Assembly (NCBI GenBank): GCA_963552605.1
Contig: CAUVKI010000002.1
Coordinates: forward strand, 1-64,000
From: CAUVKI01 sp963552605
GTDB taxonomy: Bacteria; Bacillota; Clostridia; Tissierellales; Peptoniphilaceae
Length of the DNA stretch: 64,000 nt
Direction: 5' to 3'
Position 1 is the stretch's first letter. The number at the start of each line of letters is the position of its first letter. Positions 23,434 to 31,772 of this stretch are shown one piece after another. A program made the position numbers and the translations under genes. Below the pieces are notes generated by a model, which had not been told where the DNA came from, did no database searches, and saw only the letters and a list, made by a program, of their open reading frames with translations.

Positions 23434-26400
23434 TTACGGTGCACGTTTAATGACCAGATATATTTCCGAACCCTTTGTTCCCTCGTTTAAGTTCGCAGGG
23501 GTATTGCTGTTCTTATATTTTACAACTTCCCAACCCGGATACAGCTCATGCGGTTTTCCTACGCAAAGCACCATATCCACAATCGGTTTTTTCTCCCCTT
23601 CAAAACTCCATGCAAGATACAAATACGCACCGCCTGCATTGTTGTTCAAATCTTTATTCAACAAATACCATCTTCCGGAGGTTCCGTCGTGAGAGTCTTT
23701 ATTCCAACCTTTATTGCCGTTATTTTGGGCAATGTAAAGGTCTCTTATCGGAGGGAGAGAATCATTGAATCTGTCCAGCCATCCCAAATTCAGTACAATG
23801 ATATCTCTGTTGCCCTTAGTGACACCTTCATTCAAGTCCGCCCCGTCCTCTTCAAACGGATTCTTGCGCATAATCTTCCAAAATACCGGTTCACGATGGT
23901 GCGGTGAACCGTACTGCTCGTCATTTCCCCTCGCTTTGGCTACAGCATCATCCCATCCCTCGTTGGCGAGACCAAGCCTGATTCCAACCAAATAATTTTT
24001 GTAGATATCCGGATCTTCCGGCTCGGAAATGCTTTTGCCCGCCGCTTTTAGTCTTTTTTCAACTTCAGTTTTTATTGCGCCTCTTCTTGTACCCTCTGCC
24101 AATTCATAGAGCGGAATTAGGGAATTTTTTGCCAACACCCGACTGTAATCTATCATATTGGATTTTTCTTTTGTGGCGGACTGTTGGAATGCTATGGCAT
24201 TGGCTTCGCCTTTTCTAAGTTGAGCTTCATTTATAACGAAACCGAAGCCTATCGTTCTAATCATCTGTTCCGCAGATTTATTGAAGCTTTCCTGAGATAC
24301 GGAACTGGAGTGTCCCACCTCTACCGAAGCACTTGCAACAAGAGCTTTAACACTGGCTTTCACTTTCACGGAAAAATCATCTTTACTGAAAACCTTATCC
24401 TTTTCCACGGACACATTGTAATCCGCCTTTGCGCCGCTTACAAGCCCCGTGAGTACATATTGTCCGTACTTATCCACAAGAGTGCCTACGGGAAAATTCG
24501 GATCATCGATTTCCTTTCTTGCCGTTTCCGTGAGGAAATATCGAAATTTCTTATATTTTTCTTTTTTCTCTCCCGGCATTGAGATATAGAAGTCAAAATC
24601 CGGCTTAATGATTGTATGGGTAGCATAGTATCTGCTGGTCTTCTTTGCCTCTTCGCTTGCGAAACTGGTGTTCACACTGCCGCTAAAACACTTATAGCTT
24701 CCGCTGATGCCGATGTCCGTTGTCAACTTTTTGGAATATTCCCTCAAACTTTCGGTGATAACGGATTTTTGGTAGATCTCATTGATTACGCCCTGATGTA
24801 GGAAGTTATATTGATATAGCGCCTGCGTATCAAGCACGGGTTGTTTTACCCCATTGGATTCTCCATAATTTGCTTTTATGACGTCATATCCTTTACCTAA
24901 ATGCTTAACCACTTCGAGGTTTTTATTATCATTGCTTATATTCTGACTGAGTTTCTTGTTGTTTAGAACCCAGCTCGGCACATCTTCAAATTTGTCCAGA
25001 TATTCATTAAGTTTTTCTTCACTGCCGCCGAGTTCTCTTTTCTTATCCGCAATGGCTTTGTCGATGACATCTTTTTGAAGTTCCAGTAATTCTTTACCTT
25101 CCGCAGTTTTTCGCATCTCCCGTCTCAATTGCATAAGTTGGTCGCAGGTGTATGTCTTTAACTCTCCCGGCTTTGCTTCAAAATGATACAGCTTATCACC
25201 ACGCGAATCGCTACCCGGATCTTCCGGCGGTTCAAGCGCTCTCATCTTTCTATCAATCTCCGGTTCGGAAACACCCTTTGCCCTAAGTTCTTTGACTCGG
25301 TCTTCCCTCGCCTTTTTTAACAACTCATCGGTATTATCGCTGCTAATATGTTTTAATTTCTCCAACAATTCTTCGAAGCTGTAAGGACCGATTTCCTTGC
25401 CTGCAATCAAAAAGTCTGCCAAATAATATCTTGAAAATCCCTCTGCGGTAGGAGAGGGCGGCATAGTTCGGTTATAATACGCATCTATGGCACTGATGAA
25501 ATAATCGTCAACCTTCCCTTTCTCGTTTGCAAACTGCTGTTCCAGCTTTTTAATTCCGACTGCAACAAGTTTTTCAAGTTCCTCCAGATTGGATTTTTCT
25601 CCACCTGTAAGAGAACCTGATTTCTTTTTTTCTCTCAACGCATTTCTTTCTATCGCCAATTCATCCAGCGTATAGAATACTTCTGCGGTATCAGTTCTTC
25701 GCTTGTAGTATACGCCGAAAGTCTCCGCTATATAGTCGCCTTTGTCTTCAAATCCCGGTTTAAAACCCGTCCTGATATTTTTCAAACGCTCCTCTTCATC
25801 TTTTGCGTCATCTTTCGGTTCTTCTTTCGACGGTTTTAACGCATCTTGCAGACTCGGCGTTTTCACGGCGACAGGATTTTCTTTCATTCCGATGCTCGGC
25901 GTTGTAGTTTCACCCGGTTTAGCGGTTTCACCCGATGTTTTACTCCCATCGGCATCAGAAGCTTCAACTCCTATCTTCTCGGAAATGGTGATTCCCTTGG
26001 TTGCCGAATCCCACTCCACTTCGCAACCCAAATTTTCAGCAACGAATCTTAGCGGCAACATTGTCCTTGCATTTAAAATGATAGGTTTTACCTCCGAATT
26101 TGCGGAATCAATTGGAGTATCCGTTCCGTTAACCTTTGCGGTGGGATTTCCAATCCACAATTCCAACTTCGTGTCCTTCAGAACAATTGTCACCTTCTTG
26201 GCGTCCCCGTCCCACTCAACTTTTGCACCCAGCGGGTTGGCGACATAGACAATGGGAATCAGCGTACGCCCGTTTAAAGAGGTGGGCGACACATCAATAT
26301 TGACCATAGAACCGTTTACCACACAGGTCTTGTTGTCAAGTTGAAACTTTAACACGTTCCCGTTCGGTTTCTCACCGTCCGCATTCACCGACACGGAAAA

Positions 26401-26466
26401 AGATGTCAATATAAATATGACAATCAATAACCACGATACCGATGATTTCTTGAATTTTCTCATCAT
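23434..26466 (-). CDS. secreted MACPF-domain protein with copper-amine-oxidase-like N-terminal and MABP-like beta-prism C-terminal domains, 1010 aa
   Basis: A signal peptide (residues 1-29) leads to copper-amine-oxidase N-terminal-like repeats (about 40-165; NGRTLIPIVYVANPLGAKVEW and ARTMLPLRFVAENLGCEVEW halves), a common surface module in Clostridia. A charged, coiled region (about 215-510) follows. Residues about 520-830 look like a MACPF domain: LGKGYDVIKANYG at its start and KYGQYVLTGLVSGAKADY (666-683) in the place of the Y-G-T-H-Y signature. The last 120 residues (YLYLAWSFEGEKKPIVDM, PGWEVVKY, LNEGTKGSEIYLVIKR) fit an MABP-type beta-prism, a membrane- or glycan-binding fold found on other MACPF proteins. 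It is a single gene with its own terminator. Pore formation is inferred from the fold. Confidence 0.75.
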   Translation of the reverse strand: MMRKFKKSSVSWLLIVIFILTSFSVSVNADGEKPNGNVLKFQLDNKTCVVNGSMVNIDVSPTSLNGRTLIPIVYVANPLGAKVEWDGDAKKVTIVLKDTKLELWIGNPTAKVNGTDTPIDSANSEVKPIILNARTMLPLRFVAENLGCEVEWDSATKGITISEKIGVEASDADGSKTSGETAKPGETTTPSIGMKENPVAVKTPSLQDALKPSKEEPKDDAKDEEERLKNIRTGFKPGFEDKGDYIAETFGVYYKRRTDTAEVFYTLDELAIERNALREKKKSGSLTGGEKSNLEELEKLVAVGIKKLEQQFANEKGKVDDYFISAIDAYYNRTMPPSPTAEGFSRYYLADFLIAGKEIGPYSFEELLEKLKHISSDNTDELLKKAREDRVKELRAKGVSEPEIDRKMRALEPPEDPGSDSRGDKLYHFEAKPGELKTYTCDQLMQLRREMRKTAEGKELLELQKDVIDKAIADKKRELGGSEEKLNEYLDKFEDVPSWVLNNKKLSQNISNDNKNLEVVKHLGKGYDVIKANYGESNGVKQPVLDTQALYQYNFLHQGVINEIYQKSVITESLREYSKKLTTDIGISGSYKCFSGSVNTSFASEEAKKTSRYYATHTIIKPDFDFYISMPGEKKEKYKKFRYFLTETARKEIDDPNFPVGTLVDKYGQYVLTGLVSGAKADYNVSVEKDKVFSKDDFSVKVKASVKALVASASVEVGHSSSVSQESFNKSAEQMIRTIGFGFVINEAQLRKGEANAIAFQQSATKEKSNMIDYSRVLAKNSLIPLYELAEGTRRGAIKTEVEKRLKAAGKSISEPEDPDIYKNYLVGIRLGLANEGWDDAVAKARGNDEQYGSPHHREPVFWKIMRKNPFEEDGADLNEGVTKGNRDIIVLNLGWLDRFNDSLPPIRDLYIAQNNGNKGWNKDSHDGTSGRWYLLNKDLNNNAGGAYLYLAWSFEGEKKPIVDMVLCVGKPHELYPGWEVVKYKNSNTPANLNEGTKGSEIYLVIKRAP

Positions 26467-26601
26467 AATCCCTCCCTATTTATTTCGTTTTTTACGATTG
26501 TTTTTTGACAACGGCGCAAACGATCGACTTAAAAAGTCCGAAAACGCCAACCTCTGACCGCTAATTTAGGAATGGAGATACGAAGGGAAATCCACTCCAA
26601 C

Positions 26602-26808
26602 CTACAAAGCTTTTACCAATTCATATCCCGCTTCCTCAATAGCTGCTTTCACTTTTTCATCGTCTATCCCCTCGCCGCTGATTGTTGCCACTTTGAAATC
26701 ATCGCTCACATCAACCTTGGAAATTCCCTCCAAATCCATAAGCTCGCCTCTCATAATGCTCACGCAGCCTTGGCAGTGAAGTCCGGATACCTCATATTTT
26801 TTTTCCAT
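26602..26808 (-). CDS. heavy-metal-associated (HMA) domain protein, CopZ-like
   Basis: A 68-aa single HMA domain (ferredoxin-like fold). The metal site is GLHCQGC (residues 9-15), where the two Cys would bind Cu(I) or another soft metal; the usual Met before the first Cys is replaced by His at that place. The rest (KVDVSDDFKVATISGEG, VKAAIEEAGYEL) is canonical. Such proteins deliver copper to P-type ATPases or repressors, but no ATPase or CsoR/CopY gene is nearby. The ATG follows AAAGGAGGAAGA. It seems to be a stand-alone gene or to follow a short upstream open frame. Confidence 0.88.
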   Translation of the reverse strand: MEKKYEVSGLHCQGCVSIMRGELMDLEGISKVDVSDDFKVATISGEGIDDEKVKAAIEEAGYELVKAL

Positions 26809-26978
26809 TTCTTCCTCCTTTTTTTCTTAACGCTTCTTTAACCAATCTTTCAAAAAAACTTTCATCTGACCGAGCATCTCGGGGTACTATTTGAAAAATT
26901 TTCACCTCCTTTAATCATTTGAAAAAGCCGGTGATAAAAGGAATTTACCATAATTTCACTTCTGCAAGAGAGTCCTCT

Positions 26979-27764
26979 TCAATTCATAATCAATGAGTAG
27001 GGATAGTTCTCATGCAAAAATTTTTTCACTCCCTCCGCAGTGAGGGTTACATACAATTCTCCGACATTTTCCGAATTTTCATTTCCCGATCTTGTGATAA
27101 GCGACACCATAGCTTCATCTGAATGATAGTTAAACATAGACTGCATAATGTCCAATCCCCTAAGCTGGAGCGATGAAAGATCCATAACCGCATAACAGGT
27201 TCTATTCAGAAAGCTGTCCACTATCTTTCTTTCGTCCACAACCTCAAGGCTCAGATTTTTATCGTTTTCGGAAACATCTTCAAGATCATAGAAATTTTTT
27301 TTCCCCGAAAGGGTTATTAACCCCGCCTCTCTCAGGAGTTCAAGGGAAAAACTTCTCTGTGCGGGATCATTCGGAATCAGAACTGCCGCTTCATTCGGAA
27401 TATCGGAAATCTTATTTGCATAGACACCGTTTAGAGGAGATGAAAAGAGTCCGAAAGTCTGAATAAAAATTCCTCCCCCGACTGCGATAAATTCTTCTTC
27501 CAAGTCTTTCAGAGTTATCCCGAAAATTGCGTCAACCGTATCCGAAATCAATGCTTCTTTTAATTCGTCGGTATTTTTAAGCCTTACTTCACTCACCTCA
27601 AACCCCTTGGCAATCAAAAAAGGTTTTGCCGCTTCATAAACCTTCGCACTCATAGTGCTTATGGGAATGCCGACCGTAATTTTTCTTTCAATCTCAGGAT
27701 TATCCGTTTCCCCGCACGAAGTCATAAAAATCAAAATCAAAAACAGAACCAATATCCGTTTCAC
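26979..27764 (-). CDS. NlpA/MetQ-family lipoprotein (solute-binding protein)
   Basis: A lipobox (IFMTSC) ends the signal peptide. The body matches the NlpA/MetQ family: ITVGIPISTMSAKVYEAAKPFL at the start, then GVYANKISDIPNEAAVLIPNDPAQR and LLREAGLITL, which are the family's core. MetQ proteins bind methionine for the MetNI ABC importer. No metN or metI is here, so it works with a transporter encoded elsewhere or binds a related thio-sugar. I take the GTG at 27764 as start (GAGG eight bases before); the longer frame would overlap mtnP. As last gene of the methylthioadenosine salvage operon its ligand is probably methionine or a salvage compound. Confidence 0.82.
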   Translation of the reverse strand: MKRILVLFLILIFMTSCGETDNPEIERKITVGIPISTMSAKVYEAAKPFLIAKGFEVSEVRLKNTDELKEALISDTVDAIFGITLKDLEEEFIAVGGGIFIQTFGLFSSPLNGVYANKISDIPNEAAVLIPNDPAQRSFSLELLREAGLITLSGKKNFYDLEDVSENDKNLSLEVVDERKIVDSFLNRTCYAVMDLSSLQLRGLDIMQSMFNYHSDEAMVSLITRSGNENSENVGELYVTLTAEGVKKFLHENYPYSLIMN

Positions 27765-27784
27765 TTTCGTCACCTCGGCTTTTT

Positions 27785-28528
27785 TCACATAATGATAAGC
27801 GAATTTTTGCACTGACACTCTTCATCGGAAATTCCCCTCTTGAAAATATTGAGAAAAACTTTTAGCAAATCCTCTTTTATCCGCTTCAAAGAATCGTTTA
27901 TCTCCGAGATACTTGTTGGAGCTCCGAACCCTGTCGCCCAATTTGTGATAATTCCCACCGAGGCATAGCAAAGTCCGAGCTCTTTTGCAAGAGATACCTC
28001 CGGCACATTGGTCATTCCCACAACATCCGCACCGATTTTTTTATAAAACGAAATCTCCGCCGCAGTTTCAAACCTCGTACCATTCGTGGCGGCATAAACG
28101 GCTCTGCCTTTATATGGCATATTCCTTTCAATAAACTCCGACTCCAAGAGCTTATTAAGATTAGGACAATAAGGTTCGTCCATCTTCACGTGCGAAACCT
28201 TTTCTTCAAAAAAGGTTTCCTCTCTGCCCTTTGTGAAATCCAAAAAATCTTTGAGAAGCACAAGCTCCGACGGGCGAAAATTTTCGTTCATTGAGCCGAC
28301 TGCGGAGGTGGATATCACAAATTTCACCCCCAAATCTTTCAGCGCCCGAATATTTGCACGGTAATTTATCTTATGCGGAGGAGTGCCGTGATTTTCTCCA
28401 TGTCTTGACAAAAAAACAAAATTTTCACTCTCCACCGCTAAGGCTTCACCGTATTCATTACTCAAGAGCCTTTTATCTCCGTCAATTCCGCTCTCAAATC
28501 CCGTTCCCCCTATTATGGCGTATTTCAA
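27785..28528 (-). CDS. mtnP: S-methyl-5'-thioadenosine phosphorylase
   Basis: MKYAIIGGTGFESG (phosphate-binding loop), FLSRHGENHGTPPHKINYRAN, ISTSAVGSMNENF and VGMTNVPEVSLAKELGLCYA are hallmarks of the MTAP branch of the purine nucleoside phosphorylase family; the MTNVPE motif marks the nucleoside-binding site. The enzyme phosphorolyses methylthioadenosine to adenine and 5-methylthioribose-1-phosphate, and often also 5'-deoxyadenosine. The start is a TTG that overlaps the mtnA stop (TTGA) after GGGAGGG. It feeds its product directly to MtnA. Confidence 0.9.
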   Translation of the reverse strand: MKYAIIGGTGFESGIDGDKRLLSNEYGEALAVESENFVFLSRHGENHGTPPHKINYRANIRALKDLGVKFVISTSAVGSMNENFRPSELVLLKDFLDFTKGREETFFEEKVSHVKMDEPYCPNLNKLLESEFIERNMPYKGRAVYAATNGTRFETAAEISFYKKIGADVVGMTNVPEVSLAKELGLCYASVGIITNWATGFGAPTSISEINDSLKRIKEDLLKVFLNIFKRGISDEECQCKNSLIIM

Positions 28529-29532
28529 AATCCGAACCCTCCCTTGGCAGGATAATAAATCCCGTCCTCACATATAATGGCGGTGATATTCTCCCAAGGA
28601 GTGACGTCAAAGGCGGGATTATATACCTCAATTCTCTCGGGGAAAAGTTTCACTCCCTCAATTTCCAAGATTTCATCTGCGTCTCTCTCTTCAATCTCTA
28701 TCTCATCGCCGGTCATTATGGAAAAATCAAAGGTGCTTCTCGGAGCGACGACATAAAACGGAACATTATATACCTTTGCCGACACGGACAGTCCGAAAGT
28801 TCCAATCTTGTTCGCAGTATCCCCGTTTTTCGCAATTCTGTCCGCACCCACAAAAATTGCGTCGATTTTCCCGTCACGAATAAGCGTGTGAGCCGCTGAG
28901 TCCGCAATGACTTTAAAAGGAATTCCCGATTTTTTCAATTCGTATGCGGTAAGCCTCAAACCTTGGAGTCTTGGACGAGTTTCGTCCGCATATACCTTTA
29001 TATCCAAACCCTTTTCATATGCCGTCTTTATCACACCCAAAGCCGTTCCTATCCCCACGGTGGCAAGCGTCCCCGTATTGCAATGAGTTAATACGGTCAT
29101 CTTATCTTTTATCAAAGTGGCTCCGAACTCTCCCATCAATCTGTCCGTTTCAATTTCTTTGGCAGTCATTTCCTCCGCAAGTTCCAAAAACCTTTCAACA
29201 CAATCTCCTTTTGAAAGCTTTTCGGCTTCCAAAATCTTTTTCATAGCACCAATAGCCATACTTAAATTAACTGCGGTCGGTCTTGCGTTTCCGATTAAAT
29301 CAAGTTTTTTATTGAGCTCTTCGGAAAAATTCTCATCGGAGGTTTCATTTGCGGCGATTACCGCTCCGAATGCCGCCGCAATTCCTATTGCGGGAGCACC
29401 TCTTACTACCATTTCCTTAATTGCAAAAACCACATCTTCCGTACTTTTGCACTCAAAGCTTTCTTCCCTATGGGGGATAAATCTCTGATCCGGCAAAAAC
29501 AATCTAAAATCCCTATATTCTATTTTCATCAT
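28525..29532 (-). CDS. mtnA: S-methyl-5-thioribose-1-phosphate isomerase
   Basis: A member of the eIF2B-like sugar isomerase family. Landmarks: VVRGAPAIGIAAAFG, the catalytic Cys in THCNTGTLATVGIGTALG, and the catalytic Asp in FVGADRIAKNGDTANKIGTF. It converts 5-methylthioribose-1-phosphate to 5-methylthioribulose-1-phosphate. I place the start at the ATG-ATG pair at 29532, one base after the stop of the upstream aldolase gene; the longer frame would lie inside that gene. It overlaps mtnP by four bases, so the three salvage genes are translationally coupled. Confidence 0.9.
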   Translation of the reverse strand: MMKIEYRDFRLFLPDQRFIPHREESFECKSTEDVVFAIKEMVVRGAPAIGIAAAFGAVIAANETSDENFSEELNKKLDLIGNARPTAVNLSMAIGAMKKILEAEKLSKGDCVERFLELAEEMTAKEIETDRLMGEFGATLIKDKMTVLTHCNTGTLATVGIGTALGVIKTAYEKGLDIKVYADETRPRLQGLRLTAYELKKSGIPFKVIADSAAHTLIRDGKIDAIFVGADRIAKNGDTANKIGTFGLSVSAKVYNVPFYVVAPRSTFDFSIMTGDEIEIEERDADEILEIEGVKLFPERIEVYNPAFDVTPWENITAIICEDGIYYPAKGGFGF

Positions 29533-29533
29533 T

Positions 29534-30172
29534 TTACTTTCCATAGCTTTTAAATTTTTCCCTGACTCTGTCCATTTCCTCATCGGGAAGTATTATCGGT
29601 TCTCCCGACGCTCTGGTCAAAAGATAAAGCCTTGCCACATACTCTATCTCGTCCAATGCATTAAGACAAAAATCCAAAGAACTGCCGCCCACCAGAATTC
29701 CGTGATTTTGGAGCAATACTGCAAGCCTTCCCTCCATACTCTCCAAAGCATTTTCAGCCAACTCTCTTGTGCCGTAGGTTGCGTACTTTGCGGTTCTAAT
29801 GTCATTACCGACAAGACCTATCATATAATGCACAGCGGGAAGCCTCTCCCCAAGACACGAAACGGCGGTTGAATAAAGCGTATGGGCGTGTATCATAGCT
29901 TTAATGTCGCTGCGGTTTTCATAGACAAGTCTGTGCATCTCAAGCTCGCTTGAGGGGACTCTCTTTCCCTCAAGCTTCTTTCCGTCCAAATCCATAACGC
30001 ATATATCTTCAGGTTCAATATCTTTATAGGGTATACCCGAAGGGGTGATTGCAAAGATTTTTTCCTCGGAATTAAAAATGCTCAAATTTCCGCCGGTTCC
30101 CTTTGTAAAACCCTGCTGTAAAAGTTCCCTTCCCATATTGGCAATAATAATTCTTTCCTTTTCAAGTTTCAA
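29534..30172 (-). CDS. class II aldolase, likely 5-methylthioribulose-1-phosphate aldolase (DHAP shunt)
   Basis: A 212-aa class II aldolase/adducin domain. GTGGNLSIF binds phosphate, SSELEMH carries the catalytic Glu, AHTLYSTAVS with the preceding IHA gives the HxH zinc pair, and LLQNHG the third zinc His. Placed directly before mtnA and mtnP, it is best read as the Ald2-type enzyme of the DHAP shunt, which cleaves 5-methylthioribulose-1-phosphate (or 5-deoxyribulose-1-phosphate) to DHAP and an aldehyde; MtnB-type dehydratase is the alternative but its partner genes (mtnW/X/D) are absent. The start is a TTG at 30172 after AAGGAGAGG, overlapping the whiA end. Confidence 0.8.
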   Translation of the reverse strand: MKLEKERIIIANMGRELLQQGFTKGTGGNLSIFNSEEKIFAITPSGIPYKDIEPEDICVMDLDGKKLEGKRVPSSELEMHRLVYENRSDIKAMIHAHTLYSTAVSCLGERLPAVHYMIGLVGNDIRTAKYATYGTRELAENALESMEGRLAVLLQNHGILVGGSSLDFCLNALDEIEYVARLYLLTRASGEPIILPDEEMDRVREKFKSYGK

Positions 30173-31115
30173 AATTTTCCTCTCCTTGATAAATATTCTT
30201 TTGGTTTTCACGATAAAGCTTTTCCAATTTTTTCAATCGTCTTGCCATAGTTTGCTTTGCAGACGGAGGATTGGAAAGAGCTGCAAGCTCCGCAATAGAT
30301 CTTTCAGGAAACTCAACCCTCAAAGATGCCGCTTCTCTAAGAGAGGGAGAAAGCTCATTAAGCACTCCCGATTTTTCAAGCACTCCTATCGCTTGACGCT
30401 GACGAATACTTGTCTTGATTATTTTATCCGCATTGACGGAGTCACAATTCACCTTACGATTGATTGAATTTTTAAAATCCTTTAATGTACGGATATCCTC
30501 ATACCTAAATAGGTTCAAAACCGCTCCGAACACATTTAGAGAATCGCTTATAAGCTGAGAATCTTTTATGTAGAGCACCGTTTTCCCCCGCCTTTCGGTG
30601 AGTTTTGCCGTAATCGAAAATTTTTCAAATAATCCGACAAGTCCTATGAAATGTTCCTCACTATCCCCTGTAATCTCCAAGTGATAGCCCTTTTCGGGGG
30701 AAACAACCGAGCCTTGAGCCAAAAAAGCCGCTCTCAGATACGCCCTCACCTGATCCGTATCTTTCATCTTAGGAATACGATACGAAAAAGGAAAATCCCC
30801 AAACTGCGTTTTCTCCAGCAAAAAACGAGTTTCTTTTTCTCCTACAATTGAAACTCTGTAAACATTCGCTTTTTTTAGTGCACAGCTCTTTTTAGCCGAC
30901 ACCTCCACCGCATCTTTGACAATATGCCTAAGAAAAGTGGTAAGTCTTCTTGCTATTGCGGAAAGAGGAGTAAAAAATACTATCTCACAGGGTTTCCCCT
31001 CGGAAAAATAAACCTCTCCGCTCATTCTGACAAAAGACATCATTTCATAAATTTCCAAATCTGAATCAACGGGAAGTCTTGCCAATTCATTTTTCAACTC
31101 AGAGGAAAAGGTCAT
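30162..31115 (-). CDS. whiA: DNA-binding protein WhiA
   Basis: The 317-aa protein has the WhiA layout: N-terminal MTFSSELKNELAR, a LAGLIDADG-like homing-endonuclease-fold middle (YLRAAFLAQGSVVSPEKGYHLEI) without the catalytic acids, and a C-terminal helix-turn-helix (SLREAASLRVEFPERSIAELA, NPPSAKQTMARRLKKLEKLY). WhiA acts in cell division and chromosome segregation control in Firmicutes and in sporulation in Actinobacteria. It usually sits with yvcK/rapZ, which are not here; instead it heads the methylthioadenosine salvage genes. The ATG follows GGAGGGG. The unusual neighbourhood is worth noting but the identity is firm. Confidence 0.93.
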   Translation of the reverse strand: MTFSSELKNELARLPVDSDLEIYEMMSFVRMSGEVYFSEGKPCEIVFFTPLSAIARRLTTFLRHIVKDAVEVSAKKSCALKKANVYRVSIVGEKETRFLLEKTQFGDFPFSYRIPKMKDTDQVRAYLRAAFLAQGSVVSPEKGYHLEITGDSEEHFIGLVGLFEKFSITAKLTERRGKTVLYIKDSQLISDSLNVFGAVLNLFRYEDIRTLKDFKNSINRKVNCDSVNADKIIKTSIRQRQAIGVLEKSGVLNELSPSLREAASLRVEFPERSIAELAALSNPPSAKQTMARRLKKLEKLYRENQKNIYQGEENFET

Positions 31116-31180
31116 ACTACCCCTCCATTTCTCTCGGAAAGTTCTTTTTTTATAAGGTTATGAGACATTTTACCGAAAAA

Positions 31181-31759
31181 TTATGTGGAAATATACGGCA
31201 GCAAAATTGGAGATTTATCGGAACATACCATCTTTCTTTGTTTATCACTATAAATTGCCTTAGGCACAACCCTCACAAAATGAATATGATCCGCCCCTTT
31301 TAATTTTCTCCATAAGTAGCGTTCTTTGGAATTCACATCCTTTGGAATGTTTTGTGAACAAGGAGAAACAATAAATGCATGCAGCTCCACTTGATTCTTA
31401 AAAATAGACTTCAGATCCTCTTCTCTTTCAAGATAGTTGATCGTATCCAAAATTTGCACAAACGCTTTGGATATTTCTTTTCCTTTTAACTCAAAAAAAC
31501 AAAGTTGCGGCTTGTTTTGAGCATATATCAAATAATCACACTTTTTTTGATCTTTAATTGAAGGTATTAAATCTCCATCAGGTTTGGCTTTATAAACACC
31601 GCCTTCCGTCGCTTGGACATAAACCTTACTCTTAGCATCTGATTTCCCGTCGCTAAGAGATTCGATTTTCCCCTGTTCCAATTCGATAAAATATTCGGAA
31701 TATTTTCCAACATATAATCTATTGGAGGACAAAAGGTTTCTTGATTTCTTATCCGCCAT
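31181..31759 (-). CDS. PD-(D/E)XK nuclease-like protein paired with an AAA ATPase
   Basis: I do not recognise a named family. Residues 74-105 read DYLIY ... LCFFELKGKEISKAFVQILDTI: Asp75, Glu90-x-Lys92 and Gln102 fit the PD-(D/E)XK restriction-endonuclease-like fold. The rest is charged, without signal peptide or membrane segment, so it is cytoplasmic. The ATG at 31759 is chosen because AGGAG lies seven bases before it; the longer frame overlaps the ATPase gene. It follows the ATPase gene by 13 bases. ATPase plus small nuclease is the architecture of several phage-defence systems, so this is a candidate effector; that role is inference. Confidence 0.65.
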   Translation of the reverse strand: MADKKSRNLLSSNRLYVGKYSEYFIELEQGKIESLSDGKSDAKSKVYVQATEGGVYKAKPDGDLIPSIKDQKKCDYLIYAQNKPQLCFFELKGKEISKAFVQILDTINYLEREEDLKSIFKNQVELHAFIVSPCSQNIPKDVNSKERYLWRKLKGADHIHFVRVVPKAIYSDKQRKMVCSDKSPILLPYIST

Positions 31760-31772
31760 AATCTTTCTCCTA

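Noticed and set aside
30162..31115. Homing endonuclease (LAGLIDADG) activity
   Set aside because: WhiA has this fold but lacks the catalytic acids; its C-terminal helix-turn-helix identifies it as WhiA.
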